Part shown: positions 1 to 9,098 of the stretch, one piece after another | Position numbering within the stretch: position 1 is the stretch's first letter | Layout: the number at the start of each line of letters is the position of its first letter | Assembly (NCBI RefSeq): GCF_003014555.1 | Contig: NZ_PYGE01000026.1 | Location: 1-64,000 of the forward strand | Length of the DNA stretch: 64,000 nt | Source of the DNA: Haloactinopolyspora alba | GTDB lineage: Bacteria; Actinomycetota; Actinomycetes; Jiangellales; Jiangellaceae | Reading direction: 5' to 3' | Notes under the pieces: generated by a model | Seen by the model: the letters and a program-made list of their open reading frames with translations, nothing else | Told to the model about the DNA's origin: nothing | Databases searched by the model: none | Program-made: the position numbers and the translations under genes

Positions 1-95
1 AGTTTCTGATCCCTGACAAGACAGAAACCTAGAGCGAGAGCGGCGTGCAGCTCTATCAGACGCGCTCACCCACCCACGGAAACGTCACAAGAGCC

Positions 96-122
96 GGAAT
101 TCCATGGTGAACGTGGTCATTC
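96..122 (-). repeat. Partial copy of dispersed intergenic repeat
   Basis: On the minus strand this reads AATGACCACGTTCACCATGG followed by AATTCC. It matches the first third of the repeats at 21922, 47575 and 52214. The hairpin half is not recognisable here. It lies just past the stop of the GntR gene. The first 30 bases of the window also hold a weak 7-bp inverted repeat (GTTTCTG at 2-8, CAGAAAC at 22-28); I see nothing else before position 143. Confidence 0.6.
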
Positions 123-143
123 TCGCGGCGGGAGTGGTGGAAC

Positions 144-401
144 TCACTCGGGTTCGACGGGCGGGGCGACGAACGTGCCCTTGCCGTGCACCGTCTTGAT
201 GCGACCCCGGTCGCGCAGCTCGGCCATGGCGCGGCGCACCGTCAGGTAGGCCACGCCGTACTCGACGGCCAGCTCGCGCTCCGGTGGCAGCCGGGCACCG
301 GGAACGAGCTCCCCCGCGTCGATGCGGGCCACGACGTGATCGGCCAGCGCGACGTAGCGCAGTTCGTGCTCCTGCGGTTCGAAATCCGGGACGTCGCTCA
401 T
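144..401 (-). CDS. Short GntR-family transcriptional regulator
   Basis: This 85-residue protein is little more than the GntR winged-helix DNA-binding domain. Residues about 36-78 carry the family pattern PPERELAVEYGV followed by TVRRAMAELRDRG and the wing HGKGTFV. No effector-binding domain follows, so it probably acts as a small dimeric repressor without a classical ligand pocket. The ATG at 401 has TATGTT (RC of 408-413) six bases upstream, which suits a leaderless transcript. It is divergent from the three tiny genes starting at 544, and an inverted repeat at 443-460 lies between them. Autoregulation and control of the tiny genes is inference. Confidence 0.85.
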   Translation of the reverse strand: MSDVPDFEPQEHELRYVALADHVVARIDAGELVPGARLPPERELAVEYGVAYLTVRRAMAELRDRGRIKTVHGKGTFVAPPVEPE

Positions 402-442
402 GCTTTCAACATAAGAGCCATGCTGACCTGCACAGAGATCTA

Positions 443-460
443 AGAGCTATACATAGCTCT
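443..460. promoter_or_regulatory. Candidate operator of the GntR regulator
   Basis: Perfect 8-bp arms AGAGCTAT and ATAGCTCT are separated by two bases. The site lies between divergent genes and overlaps the position of the -35 element that would pair with TATAGT at 472-477. GntR proteins usually bind short palindromes of this size. Confidence 0.6.
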
Positions 461-471
461 GCATGGCCACG

Positions 472-477
472 TATAGT
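472..477 (+). promoter_or_regulatory. -10 box of the tiny-gene operon
   Basis: TATAGT differs by one base from the sigma-70 consensus and stands out in GC-rich surroundings. The -35 region about 17 bases upstream is weak (ATACAT) and lies inside the inverted repeat at 443-460, so binding there would block polymerase. The GTG of the first tiny gene is 67 bases downstream. Confidence 0.5.
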
Positions 478-543
478 GTCTTCCGTTCCGGCCGCCAGAC
501 GACAGCTGCGCGGCCGTCCGATCGGACCTCGAGGAGGGCGCAC

Positions 544-609
544 GTGCGAAAGGTCACCTACGTGTGCGGGAGCGCCGGCGGTGCCGGGGCCGTGGACGGT
601 CCCCGATGA
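544..609 (+). CDS. 21-residue peptide, first of three overlapping tiny genes
   Basis: The GTG at 544 follows GAGGAGG (532-538), one of the best ribosome binding sites in the window. The product is 21 residues with one cysteine and a Gly/Ala-rich middle (GSAGGAGA). Its TGA stop at 607-609 overlaps the ATG of the next gene at 606-608 in the ATGA arrangement, so it may be a leader that couples translation of the following gene, or a functional peptide. I do not recognise it. Being so short, it rests on the binding site and the overlap alone. Confidence 0.5.
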   Translation: MRKVTYVCGSAGGAGAVDGPR

Positions 610-839
610 GCGGGTACGTCGGATGGCTGGTCCGACGGCGCCTGCCCACCAGGCCGCTCGATCACATCATCGTCACCGATGCCCGCGGCGTGGTCGTCGC
701 GCACCGGCCGCTCCCCTACGGCGCGGAAAGCCCGGGCGGCTGGGACCGCACTCTCGTCCACCTCGGATTCGAACGCACCGGAGGCTGGGTGCCCACCGCC
801 GGCGGGTTCGCGTGCCGGACCAGGGGTGAGCGGCCGTGA
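606..839 (+). CDS. Small protein of unknown function, paralogue A
   Basis: A 77-residue protein of no family I recognise. ATG 606 is chosen over an in-frame upstream codon at 564 because it forms an ATGA overlap with the preceding peptide. It shares a pattern with the next gene: a tryptophan near the N-terminus, a hydrophobic stretch ending VTD (IIVTD), then WD, LV, GF, RT and W, and a late cysteine. The two therefore look like a tandem duplication. Its TGA at 837-839 overlaps the GTG start at 836 of paralogue B. No signal peptide or membrane segment is visible. Confidence 0.65.
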   Translation: MSGYVGWLVRRRLPTRPLDHIIVTDARGVVVAHRPLPYGAESPGGWDRTLVHLGFERTGGWVPTAGGFACRTRGERP

Positions 840-1075
840 CCTACAGCGCCTGGGTGATCCCGCCACGCCCGCCCGGCGACCTGCTGACGCAGCTGGTCGT
901 CACCGACGACGCGCAGAACGGCCGGGCCGTCGCGTCCGGCGATGTCGCCTTCGGGACCGGCAACGTCGCCACCTGGGACGCCAGTCTCGTCCGGGCGGGT
1001 TTCGCGCGGACCAGTGCCTGGCTCTGCGCCGACGAGGGACGCGCCTACGTCTGCACGTGCGTCACGGATCGATGA
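836..1075 (+). CDS. Small protein of unknown function, paralogue B
   Basis: A 79-residue protein that starts at GTG 836 inside the stop of paralogue A (GTGA overlap), which implies coupled translation. It aligns with paralogue A over its length: W near residue 6, LVVTD near residue 22, and TWDASLVRAGFARTSAW against GWDRTLVHLGFERTGGW. It has three cysteines in its last 20 residues, against one in A. Function is unknown. With the divergent GntR gene it makes a compact module. Confidence 0.65.
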   Translation: MTYSAWVIPPRPPGDLLTQLVVTDDAQNGRAVASGDVAFGTGNVATWDASLVRAGFARTSAWLCADEGRAYVCTCVTDR

Positions 1076-1103
1076 GTACCGGATGAGTACCGGATGAGTA
1101 CCG
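1071..1103 (+). repeat. Three tandem 11-bp repeats
   Basis: GATGAGTACCG occurs at 1071-1081, 1082-1092 and 1093-1103 without mismatch. The first copy contains the stop codon of paralogue B. Each copy carries TGA, so slippage here would leave the protein unchanged. Confidence 0.85.
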
Positions 1104-1104
1104 T

Positions 1105-1126
1105 GTGGCGGCCGGCGCGCCGCCAC
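1105..1126 (+). terminator. Hairpin after the tiny-gene operon
   Basis: GTGGCGGC and GCCGCCAC form a perfect 8-bp stem with a 6-base loop, about 30 bases past the last stop. There is no T-run, as is common for actinomycete terminators. Confidence 0.5.
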
Positions 1127-1170
1127 CATGTCGTCGGTCGGCAATCCAGCGGGACCGTTTGTCAGCGGGC

Positions 1171-1205
1171 GTGACACGAGAGGCAACAGGTGCCTCTCAT
1201 GTCAC
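1171..1205. terminator. Hairpin between convergent operons
   Basis: GTGACA and GAGAGGCA pair with TGCCTCTC and TGTCAC. That is 14 pairs with one C/A mismatch and a 5-base loop. It lies 43 bases past the stop of the polyprenyl synthase and facing the tiny-gene operon, so it may end transcription from both sides. Confidence 0.6.
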
Positions 1206-1247
1206 GCCCTCGAAATCGACAGCTGGAGTACTCGCGGTCCGTCTGGT

Positions 1248-2240
1248 CTAGGAGGTACGCGTCACCACGGTGTCGCACAGCGCCTCGAGCGCGTCGCGTG
1301 CGGCCACGTGCGGCAGCGACCGCAGCGCGGAGCGGGCGTCGTCGGCCCAGCGCAGCACCTCGGCCTGGGCCTCGCCCATCGCCGGGTGCGCGCGCAGCAG
1401 CGACAACGCCTCCGCATGCGCGGCGTCGTCGACGACGGGCCCGGAGATCAGCTCCAGCAACCGCTCGTCGCCGGGCCGCGCGGCGCGGCGTGCGTACAGC
1501 ACCGGCAGCGTCGCGACCCCCTCACGCAGGTCGGTTCCCGGTGTCTTACCGGACAGCGCCGACTCGCCCGCGATGTCGAGCAGGTCGTCGGCGAGCTGGA
1601 AGGCCATACCGATGCGCTCGCCGAACCGGCCCAGCAGCTCGACGTGCTCCGGCGGCACGCCCGCATGCAACGCGCCGAGGCGGGTCGAGGCCGCGATCAG
1701 CGACCCGGTCTTGTCCGACAGCACGGACAGGTAGTGCGCCACCGGATCCTCGTCGGGGCGAGGACCGAGCGTCTCGTGCAGCTGGCCGTGAACGAGCCGC
1801 TGGAACGTGCGCGCCTGGATCCGCACCGACTCCGGGCCCAGATCGGCCAGCAGGTCGGACGCGCAGGCGAACAGGAAGTCACCAGTGAGGATGGCCACGG
1901 TGTTGTCCCAGCGCGCGTTCGCGCTCGGCCCGCCGCGGCGCAGCTCCGCCTCGTCCATGACGTCGTCGTGGTACAGCGTGCCGACGTGGGTCAGCTCGAC
2001 CGCGACCGCCGCGGGAACCACCTTCGGCGCGGCCAGGTCGCCGAACCCCGCCGCCAGCAGCGTGATCAGCGGCCGGAACCGCTTGCCGCCCGCCTGGGTC
2101 AGGTGCCGCGACGCCTCGGCCAGGACCGCGTCGTCGGAGTGCACCGACGCGCGCAGACGCGCCTCGACGTCGTCGAGGCCGGCGTTGACCGCGGCGTCGA
2201 GCGACGCGTCGACCGACGGAATACCGAGCCCGATGCTCAA
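1248..2240 (-). CDS. Polyprenyl diphosphate synthase (menaquinone side chain)
   Basis: A trans-isoprenyl diphosphate synthase of 330 residues that adds isopentenyl units to an allylic primer. Both aspartate-rich motifs are present, DDVMD near residue 92 and DDLLD near residue 218, with GGKRFRP at the N-terminus. The TTG at 2240 is preferred because GGAGG lies seven bases upstream and the family N-terminus (IGLGIPSVD) begins there; an in-frame codon at 2273 lacks this support. It is the last gene of the leftward nuo block, 51 bases after nuoN, so its tail very likely goes to menaquinone. Chain length cannot be read from the sequence. Confidence 0.9.
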   Translation of the reverse strand: MSIGLGIPSVDASLDAAVNAGLDDVEARLRASVHSDDAVLAEASRHLTQAGGKRFRPLITLLAAGFGDLAAPKVVPAAVAVELTHVGTLYHDDVMDEAELRRGGPSANARWDNTVAILTGDFLFACASDLLADLGPESVRIQARTFQRLVHGQLHETLGPRPDEDPVAHYLSVLSDKTGSLIAASTRLGALHAGVPPEHVELLGRFGERIGMAFQLADDLLDIAGESALSGKTPGTDLREGVATLPVLYARRAARPGDERLLELISGPVVDDAAHAEALSLLRAHPAMGEAQAEVLRWADDARSALRSLPHVAARDALEALCDTVVTRTS

Positions 2241-2291
2241 CGCCTGACCTCCCTCGACGCCGGGCCGACGCACCCGGCAAGACCGCCTACT

Positions 2292-3818
2292 CTAGCGAAC
2301 GAATACCGCCGCCTGCTGCGCGAGGTCCAGCAACGGGCCGGGCACGAGACCGAGCAGCAACGTCGCCGCGGCTCCCAGCGAGATGCCGACCGTGGTCCAC
2401 ACGCTCGGCACCGCCACGGTCGGGCCCTCCTCCGCCGGCGCGGAGAAGAACATCAGCACGATCACGCGCACGTAGAAGAACGCCGCGACCGCACTGGCCA
2501 GCACGCCGACGATGACCAGCGGCGTCGCGCCGCCGTCGATCGCGGCCGCGAAGACCGAGAGCTTGCCCACGAACCCGCTGGTCATCGGGATGCCGGCGAA
2601 CGCGAGCAGGAACAACGCGAACGTCCCGGCCACGATCGGCGACCGCTTGCCCAGGCCGGCCCACTTCGACAGGTGCGTCGCCTCGCCTCCGGAGTCGCGC
2701 ACCAGCGTCACCACCGCGAACGCGCCGAGCGTCGCGATGCCGTAGGTCGCCAGATAGAACAGGATCGCCGCGGTCGCCGTCTGGTCGGCCGCCACGAGCG
2801 CGGTCAGCACGAAACCGGCGTGCGCGATCGACGAGTACGCCAGCATCCGCTTGATGTCGGTCTGCGTCAGCGCGACGACGGCGCCGACGACCATCGTCGC
2901 GATCGCCACCGCCCACAGCATCGGCTGCCAGTCGCTGCGCACGCCGCCGAAGGCGACGTAGAACAGCCGCACCATCGCGCCGAACGCCGCGAGCTTGGTG
3001 CACGCCGCCATGAACGCGGTCACCGGTGTCGGCGCTCCCTGGTACACGTCCGGTGTCCACGCGTGGAACGGCACGGCGCCCACCTTGAACAGCAGCCCCA
3101 CCGCCATCAGGCCGACGCCGGACAGCAGCAGCCCTTCCTTGCCGATCTCCGTCGTCAGGGCCGTGGAGATCTCGGAGAAGCGCAGGCTGCCCGCGAAGCC
3201 GTACACGAACGCCGAGCCGAACAGGAACACCGCCGACGAGAACGCGCCCAGCAGGAAGTACTTGAGCGCGGCCTCGTGCGACAGCAGCCGCCGGCGCCGG
3301 GCCATGCCGCACATCAGGTACAGCGGCAGCGACAGCACCTCGAGGGCGATGAACATGATCAGCAGGTCGTTCGCGGCCGGGAACAGCATCATCCCGGCCA
3401 CGGCGAACAGCATCAGCGGGTAGATCTCGGTCTGCAGCCGCCGCTCGCGGACCAGCACCCGCTCCTCGTCGCTGCCCGGCAGCGACGACGCCGCCGGCGC
3501 GAACGCGTCGCCACCGGCCTCGAGCTTGCGCTCGGCGAAGAACGCGATGCTGATGATGGACAGCACCAGGATCGTGCCCTGCAGGAACAGCGCCGGGCCG
3601 TCGATCACCACCGCGCCGACCGCGGCGACGACCTCGGTGCCGGCCAGGGCGATCACCTGGACCAGCGAGGCCACGAGCGCCAGCAGCGCCAGCACGACCT
3701 GCACGGTGTGCCGGGCCCGCCGCGGCACGAACGCCTCGATCAGCACGCCGATGACGGCCGCGCCGAAGACGGTGATGAGCGGCGCCAGCTCGGCGTACTC
3801 GAGAGTCGGCGCGGTCAC
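2292..3818 (-). CDS. nuoN: NADH-quinone oxidoreductase subunit N
   Basis: A 508-residue proton-pumping antiporter-like subunit of complex I in the cytoplasmic membrane, with about 14 helices. The family core KVGAVPFHAWTPDVYQGAP with its key lysine and the following TKLAAF helix is intact. GTG 3818 overlaps the nuoM stop (GTGA), so translation is probably coupled. Confidence 0.97.
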   Translation of the reverse strand: MTAPTLEYAELAPLITVFGAAVIGVLIEAFVPRRARHTVQVVLALLALVASLVQVIALAGTEVVAAVGAVVIDGPALFLQGTILVLSIISIAFFAERKLEAGGDAFAPAASSLPGSDEERVLVRERRLQTEIYPLMLFAVAGMMLFPAANDLLIMFIALEVLSLPLYLMCGMARRRRLLSHEAALKYFLLGAFSSAVFLFGSAFVYGFAGSLRFSEISTALTTEIGKEGLLLSGVGLMAVGLLFKVGAVPFHAWTPDVYQGAPTPVTAFMAACTKLAAFGAMVRLFYVAFGGVRSDWQPMLWAVAIATMVVGAVVALTQTDIKRMLAYSSIAHAGFVLTALVAADQTATAAILFYLATYGIATLGAFAVVTLVRDSGGEATHLSKWAGLGKRSPIVAGTFALFLLAFAGIPMTSGFVGKLSVFAAAIDGGATPLVIVGVLASAVAAFFYVRVIVLMFFSAPAEEGPTVAVPSVWTTVGISLGAAATLLLGLVPGPLLDLAQQAAVFVR

Positions 3819-5368
3819 TGCTCAGTCCCTTCATTGGAATGCTCAGCCGTTTCGTCCGCTACAGGAGCTAACGGCCCTGGCTGGTCCACGTCCACCTCCG
3901 TCAGGGTCGGTTCGACCGCCTCGTCGATGACGTCCACCAGTGGCTTCGGGAAGAACCCGATCACCAGGATCAGCGCGATCAGCGGCGTCACCACCGCGAC
4001 CTCACGCCGCCGCAGGTCCGGCGTGTCCTCGTTGCCGGCCTGCACCGGACCGGTCATCGTCCGCTGGTACAGCCAGAGCATGTACAGCGCCGCCAGGACG
4101 ATCCCCAGGGTCGCGACGATCGCGGCCTCGCGGTACTGCAGGAAGGTCCCCGAGATCACCAGGAACTCGGACAGGAACGTCGACAGCGGCGGCAGCGCCA
4201 GTCCGGACAGCGCGGCGAACAGGAAGACCCCGGCCAGCTTCGGCGCCGGCTTCTGCACGCCGCCGTAGTCGCCCACCAGGCGCGAGCCGCGGCGGGCGAT
4301 CATGAAGCCGACCACGACGAACAGCGCGATCGTCGACAGCCCGTGGTTGACCATGTACAGCGTCGCACCGGACGCGGACTCACCGGTGAGCGCGAAGATG
4401 CCCAGCACGATGAAGCCGAAGTGCGAGATCGACGTGTAGCCGATCAGGCGTTTCATGTCCGTCTGCCCGATGGCCAGCAGCGCGCCGTAGACGATGCTGA
4501 CGACCGCGAGCGTGACGATGACCGGCGCGAAGTCACGCGCGGCGTCCGGGAACAGCGGCAGCGCCAGCGCGATCATGCCGAACGTGCCGACCTTGTCGAC
4601 GACGCCGGACAGGAACGCGGCGTTGGCCGGCGTCGCCTCGGCCGCGGCGTCGGGCAGCCAGGTGTGGAACGGCCACAACGGCGCCTTGATCGCGAACGCG
4701 ATCATGAACCCGAGGAACAGCCAGCGTTGGGTGTCCTCGGCGATGTCCAGCGCCACCAGGTCGGGGACGAAGAACGTCCCGGAGCCGGCGTCGACCGACA
4801 GCACGTACACCCCGATGACCGCGGCCAGCATGATCAGCCCGCCGGCGAGGTTGTACAGCAGGAACTTCACCGCCGCGTAGCGGCGCTGCGGCCCGCCGTA
4901 CATGCCGATCATGAAGTACAGCGGGATCAGCATCGCCTCGAACACGAGGTAGAACAGCAGCAGGTCCCGCGACGCGAACGCGGTCAGCGTCAGCGCCTCG
5001 ACGGCCAGCAGCAGCGCGAAGAACGTCTTCGGGTCGCGCTTGTCGGGCTCGGCCTCGCGCCACATGGCCAGCGCCACGATCGGCGTCGCGACGACCGTCA
5101 AGCCGATCAGCGCGAGGCTGATGCCGTTGACGTCCAGCGCCCACGACGCGCCGAACTGGGGGATCCACTCGTACCGCTCCGCCTCGACGCCGACGTCGAG
5201 GTCGAACAGGTACTGCAGCGAGATCACCGCGCCGACGGCCAGGGTGGCGAGCGCGCCGGTCAGGGCGACCTGCTTGGCCAGGACACCGCGGCCGGACGGC
5301 ACGAGCGCCGTCAGTACCGCCCCGAGCGCGGGAAGTGCGATCAGCGTGGTCAACCAGGGGAATGTCAC
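3815..5368 (-). CDS. nuoM: NADH-quinone oxidoreductase subunit M
   Basis: A 517-residue antiporter-like membrane subunit of complex I. It carries [16 protein letters not shown], including the conserved pumping lysine, and about 14 hydrophobic helices. The start at GTG 5368 is chosen because it overlaps the nuoL stop in the GTGA pattern used throughout this operon and begins directly with a membrane helix ([15 protein letters not shown]). The C-terminus is acidic and soluble. Confidence 0.96.
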   Translation of the reverse strand: MTFPWLTTLIALPALGAVLTALVPSGRGVLAKQVALTGALATLAVGAVISLQYLFDLDVGVEAERYEWIPQFGASWALDVNGISLALIGLTVVATPIVALAMWREAEPDKRDPKTFFALLLAVEALTLTAFASRDLLLFYLVFEAMLIPLYFMIGMYGGPQRRYAAVKFLLYNLAGGLIMLAAVIGVYVLSVDAGSGTFFVPDLVALDIAEDTQRWLFLGFMIAFAIKAPLWPFHTWLPDAAAEATPANAAFLSGVVDKVGTFGMIALALPLFPDAARDFAPVIVTLAVVSIVYGALLAIGQTDMKRLIGYTSISHFGFIVLGIFALTGESASGATLYMVNHGLSTIALFVVVGFMIARRGSRLVGDYGGVQKPAPKLAGVFLFAALSGLALPPLSTFLSEFLVISGTFLQYREAAIVATLGIVLAALYMLWLYQRTMTGPVQAGNEDTPDLRRREVAVVTPLIALILVIGFFPKPLVDVIDEAVEPTLTEVDVDQPGPLAPVADETAEHSNEGTEQ

Positions 5369-7320
5369 GGCAGCCTCACCAGCAGCATTGCCACGACGAC
5401 GAAGCCGACACCGGCGAACATCGTCAGGGCGTAGGAACGGACGAACCCGGTCTGCCACCGCCGCAACCGGGAGGACAGCCCGCCGACCGCGGTGGCGGTG
5501 CCCACGACGGCGCCGTCCACGCCGCGGTTCTCGACGTACACCAGGGACCGGGTCAGGTACTGGCCCGGGCGCATCAGCACGGCCTCGTTGAACGCGTCGC
5601 CGTACAGGTCACGGCGCGCGGCGACGGTCAGCGGGTTGCCCGCGGGCACGTCCTCGCGGATCGCCTTGCGCCCGTACATCCCCCAGGCGACGGCGACGCC
5701 GGCCAGGACCGTGAGCAGGGTCAGCGTGACCAGCAGCGCCAGCGGCATCGGCAGGTCGTGGTGCGCCTCGCCGGTGACCGGGGCCAACCACTGCACGATG
5801 TCGCCGGTGAGGTACAGCAGCCCGGCGCCGCCCACGACCGACAGCACCGCCAGCACGACCAGCGGCACGGTCATCACCGACGGCGACTCGTGCGGCGGCT
5901 CGCTCTGCTTCCACCGGCGCGCGCCGAAGAAGGTCATGAGCATGACGCGGGTCATGTAGAACGCGGTGATGCCGGCGCCGAGCAGCGCGCAGATGCCGTA
6001 CACCCAGTTCTCCGCGAACGCGGCCTCGATGATCCGGTCCTTGGAGAAATAGCCGGCGAACGGCGGGATGCCGATGATGGCCAGATACCCCATGGCGAAG
6101 GTCGCGAACGTGACCGGCATCGCCACCCGGAGCCCGCCGAACTTGCGCATGTCGACCTCGTCGTTCATGCCGTGCATCACCGAGCCGGCGCCGAGGAACA
6201 TGTTCGCCTTGAAGAAGCCGTGCGTCAGCAGGTGGAAGATCGCGAACGCGTACCCGGCCGGTCCGAGCCCGGCGGCGAGCATCATGTAGCCGATCTGGCT
6301 CATGGTCGAGCCGGCCAGGGCCTTCTTGATGTCGTCCTTGGCGCACCCGATGATCGCACCCATCAGCAGCGTGATGGCGCCGACGATCACGACCGCGGTA
6401 CGCGCGTCCGGCGCGAGGTCGTAGATCGCGGCCGAGCGGACCACCAGGTAGACGCCGGCGGTCACCATCGTCGCCGCGTGGATCAGCGCGGACACCGGGG
6501 TGGGGCCCTCCATGGCGTCCAGCAGCCACGACTGCAGCGGGAACTGCGCGGACTTACCGCACGCGGCCAGCAGCAGGAACAGGCCGATGGCCGTCAGCCA
6601 CCCGGTCGAGGCGTTCTCGGCGTTGGCGAACACCAGGCTGTACGAGCTGGAGCCGAACACGGCCAGCATCGACGCGACGGCGAGGACCATGCCCATGTCG
6701 CCGACCCGGTTCACCACGAACGCCTTCTTCGCCGCGACCGCGGCCGACGGCTTGTGCTGCCAGAACCCGATGAGCAGGTACGACGCGAGGCCGACACCCT
6801 CCCAGCCGATGAACAGGATCAGGTAGTCCGCCGCCAGCACCAGCAGCAGCATGGCCGCGACGAACAGGTTCAGGTAGCCGAAGAACCGGCGCCTGCGCTC
6901 GTCGTGCTCCATGTAGCCGATCGAGTAGACGTGGATCAGCGATCCGACGCCGGTGATCAGCAACACGAACGCCATGGAGAGCTGGTCGAGCAGAAGGCTG
7001 ACCTCGACCTGGTAGCCGCCCGCGTTGAACCATTCCCACAGGTCGAGGGTGAACGCCCGCTCGGCGTCGCCTTCGCCGAGCATGGCGACGAACAGGACGA
7101 CGCCCATGACGAACGACAGACTCGACGCGACCGTGCCGACCAGATGCCCGATCCGGTCGGTTCGCCTGCCGCCGAGCAGCAGGACGGCGGCGCCCAGGAG
7201 CGGGAAGGCGATCAGCAGCCAGGTCCAGGAGTAGATGCCGGTGGCTTCGACCGCGACCTGGCCGCCGTGCTCGGCCTGGGTGGAGACAGCCGTGGCCAGC
7301 GTGCTGTACGTGGATATCAC
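5365..7320 (-). CDS. nuoL: NADH-quinone oxidoreductase subunit L
   Basis: A 651-residue antiporter-like subunit of complex I, the most distal pump module. The diagnostic stretch [20 protein letters not shown] is intact, as is [13 protein letters not shown] after it, and the C-terminal part is long enough to hold the lateral helix. It begins 16 bases after the nuoK stop, one of the few non-overlapping joints in the operon. Confidence 0.97.
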   Translation of the reverse strand: MISTYSTLATAVSTQAEHGGQVAVEATGIYSWTWLLIAFPLLGAAVLLLGGRRTDRIGHLVGTVASSLSFVMGVVLFVAMLGEGDAERAFTLDLWEWFNAGGYQVEVSLLLDQLSMAFVLLITGVGSLIHVYSIGYMEHDERRRRFFGYLNLFVAAMLLLVLAADYLILFIGWEGVGLASYLLIGFWQHKPSAAVAAKKAFVVNRVGDMGMVLAVASMLAVFGSSSYSLVFANAENASTGWLTAIGLFLLLAACGKSAQFPLQSWLLDAMEGPTPVSALIHAATMVTAGVYLVVRSAAIYDLAPDARTAVVIVGAITLLMGAIIGCAKDDIKKALAGSTMSQIGYMMLAAGLGPAGYAFAIFHLLTHGFFKANMFLGAGSVMHGMNDEVDMRKFGGLRVAMPVTFATFAMGYLAIIGIPPFAGYFSKDRIIEAAFAENWVYGICALLGAGITAFYMTRVMLMTFFGARRWKQSEPPHESPSVMTVPLVVLAVLSVVGGAGLLYLTGDIVQWLAPVTGEAHHDLPMPLALLVTLTLLTVLAGVAVAWGMYGRKAIREDVPAGNPLTVAARRDLYGDAFNEAVLMRPGQYLTRSLVYVENRGVDGAVVGTATAVGGLSSRLRRWQTGFVRSYALTMFAGVGFVVVAMLLVRLP

Positions 7321-7336
7321 TTGTCCCTCACGCCCG

Positions 7337-7636
7337 TCAGAGCTTGAGCAGGCTGGCGTCGTCGACAGACGCGGACCTGCGAGTTCGGAAGATCGTCACG
7401 ATGATGGCCAGCCCGACGACGACCTCGGCCGCGGCCACGACCATGACGAAGAACGCCACGATCTGCCCGTCCAGGTTGCCGTGCATCCGGGCGAAGGCGA
7501 CGAACGCGAGGTTCGCCGCGTTGAGCATCAGCTCGACGCTCATGAACGCCACCAGTGCGTTGCGCCGGAGCAGCACGCCCGCGCCGCCGATCGTGAACAG
7601 GATCACCGACAGCACCAGGTACGGCGTCGGGCTCAT
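7337..7636 (-). CDS. nuoK: NADH-quinone oxidoreductase subunit K
   Basis: A 99-residue, three-helix membrane subunit of complex I, the usual family length. The conserved glutamate of the second helix is in [13 protein letters not shown] 7636 overlaps the nuoJ stop by four bases. Confidence 0.97.
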   Translation of the reverse strand: MSPTPYLVLSVILFTIGGAGVLLRRNALVAFMSVELMLNAANLAFVAFARMHGNLDGQIVAFFVMVVAAAEVVVGLAIIVTIFRTRRSASVDDASLLKL

Positions 7637-8559
7637 CCGCGACCACCTTTCGCAGTGTCGTCGCCGGCCTCGCTGGCGTCATCGCCGGCCTCCGCGTCGT
7701 CGCCGGACGTCTCGTCCGGCGCGTCCGTACCGGCAGGGCCGGACAGGCTGAACTCGTCCACCGAGCGGGCGGCGCCGCGCGCCACCAGCACGCGCGAGAT
7801 CGACGCCTCGCTCGGTGTGCCGTCGGGCAGCAGCGCCGGGGTGTCGACCGCGTTGTGCCGCGCGTACACACCCGGAACCGGAAGGCCGGCGGCATCCTCC
7901 GGGCGGCCCTCACGGAAGCGGCGCTCGGCCTGCTCGCGCTGGGTGGGCCGGGCGAAGATCTGCTCGCGGTGGGTCAGCGCCATGGCGCCGACCGCCGCGG
8001 TGATCAGCAGTGCCGCGATGACCTCGAAGGCCCACACGTAGGTGCCGAAGATCAGGTCCGCGATGGCCGGGACGTTGCCGTCGGGCGCAGCCTGCTCCAT
8101 ACCGGCGGGGTCGGGCAGGGTCGCCCGCCCGGTCACCGCCGTGAGCAGCACGACGACGCCGAGCACCGCCAGTACCGCGGCCGCGCGCTGCCCGCGGATC
8201 GTCTCGACCCGCGAGTCGGACGCGTCGACACCGACCAGCATGATCACGAACAGGAACAGCATCATGATCGCGCCGGTGTAGACCACCACCTGCACGACGC
8301 CGAGGAACGGCGCCTCCAGCACCAGGTAGAACACCGCGAGCGAGATCATCGTCACGGCCAGCGACAACGCGCCGTGCACCACCTTGCGCGAGAGCACCAG
8401 GCCGAGTGCGCCCAACACCGCGAGCGGCGCCATGACCCAGAACACGACCTGCTCGCCGGTGCTGCCACCGGACGACTCGGTGGCGCCGGCGGCCAGCGGC
8501 ACCGCCCAGTCGGCCATCGCCGCCGAACCGCCTGTCACCGAGGACAGCACGGACGTCAT
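7633..8559 (-). CDS. nuoJ: NADH-quinone oxidoreductase subunit J
   Basis: A five-helix complex I membrane subunit, here 308 residues. The helical core ([20 protein letters not shown]) is typical. The protein is about 100 residues longer than Escherichia coli NuoJ because of a hydrophilic C-terminal tail that ends in low-complexity acidic repeats ([14 protein letters not shown]). ATG 8559 overlaps the nuoI stop. Confidence 0.95.
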   Translation of the reverse strand: MTSVLSSVTGGSAAMADWAVPLAAGATESSGGSTGEQVVFWVMAPLAVLGALGLVLSRKVVHGALSLAVTMISLAVFYLVLEAPFLGVVQVVVYTGAIMMLFLFVIMLVGVDASDSRVETIRGQRAAAVLAVLGVVVLLTAVTGRATLPDPAGMEQAAPDGNVPAIADLIFGTYVWAFEVIAALLITAAVGAMALTHREQIFARPTQREQAERRFREGRPEDAAGLPVPGVYARHNAVDTPALLPDGTPSEASISRVLVARGAARSVDEFSLSGPAGTDAPDETSGDDAEAGDDASEAGDDTAKGGRG

Positions 8560-9098
8560 CGTTCCTCCTCTCCGGCACCGCGGCCCAGTCCCGCCCCGAG
8601 GTAGTAGTCGCGCTCGTCGTCACCGAGACGCATCGGGTGCGGCGGCTCCTCCATGCCGGGGAGCAGTGGAGCGAGCAGATCCTTCTTCTCGTAGATCAGG
8701 CTCTCGCGGGTGTGGTCGGCCAACTCGTACTCGTTCGTCATCGTCAGCGCCCGGGTCGGGCACGCCTCGATGCACAGGCCGCAGAGGATGCAGCGCAGAT
8801 AGTTGATCTGGTAGACGCGGCCGTAGCGCTCGCCGGGCGAGTACCGCCCGCCCCCGTCCGGGTCGTCGGAGTTGGAGGCGCCCTCGACGTAGATCGCGTC
8901 GGCGGGGCACGCCCATGCGCACAGCTCACAGCCGATGCACTTCTCCAGGCCGTCAGGGTGCCGGTTCAGCTGGTGCCGGCCGTGGAACCGGGGCGCGACG
9001 GGGTGTGGCTCCTCCGGGTACTGCTCGGTGACCTTCTTGCGGAAGATGTTGCGAAACGTGACGCCGAAACCGGCGACCGGATCGAGGAACTTAGGCAT
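8556..9098 (-). CDS. nuoI: NADH-quinone oxidoreductase subunit I
   Basis: A 180-residue ferredoxin-like subunit of the peripheral arm that carries clusters N6a and N6b. Two CxxCxxCxxxCP motifs are intact: [12 protein letters not shown] and [12 protein letters not shown]. The ATG at 9098 is preferred because the family N-terminus starts there ([19 protein letters not shown]). It lies inside the last codons of nuoH, an eight-base overlap. Confidence 0.96.
   Translation of the reverse strand: MPKFLDPVAGFGVTFRNIFRKKVTEQYPEEPHPVAPRFHGRHQLNRHPDGLEKCIGCELCAWACPADAIYVEGASNSDDPDGGGRYSPGERYGRVYQINYLRCILCGLCIEACPTRALTMTNEYELADHTRESLIYEKKDLLAPLLPGMEEPPHPMRLGDDERDYYLGAGLGRGAGEEER

Noticed and set aside
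1128-4268. Open frame of 1046 residues on the plus strand
   Set aside because: It is antisense to the polyprenyl synthase, nuoN and nuoM, has extreme Arg/Gln/His content and no family motif. Long antisense frames are normal at this GC content.
5335-7347. Open frame of 670 residues on the plus strand
   Set aside because: Antisense to nuoL, which has full family motifs; composition is that of a shadow frame.
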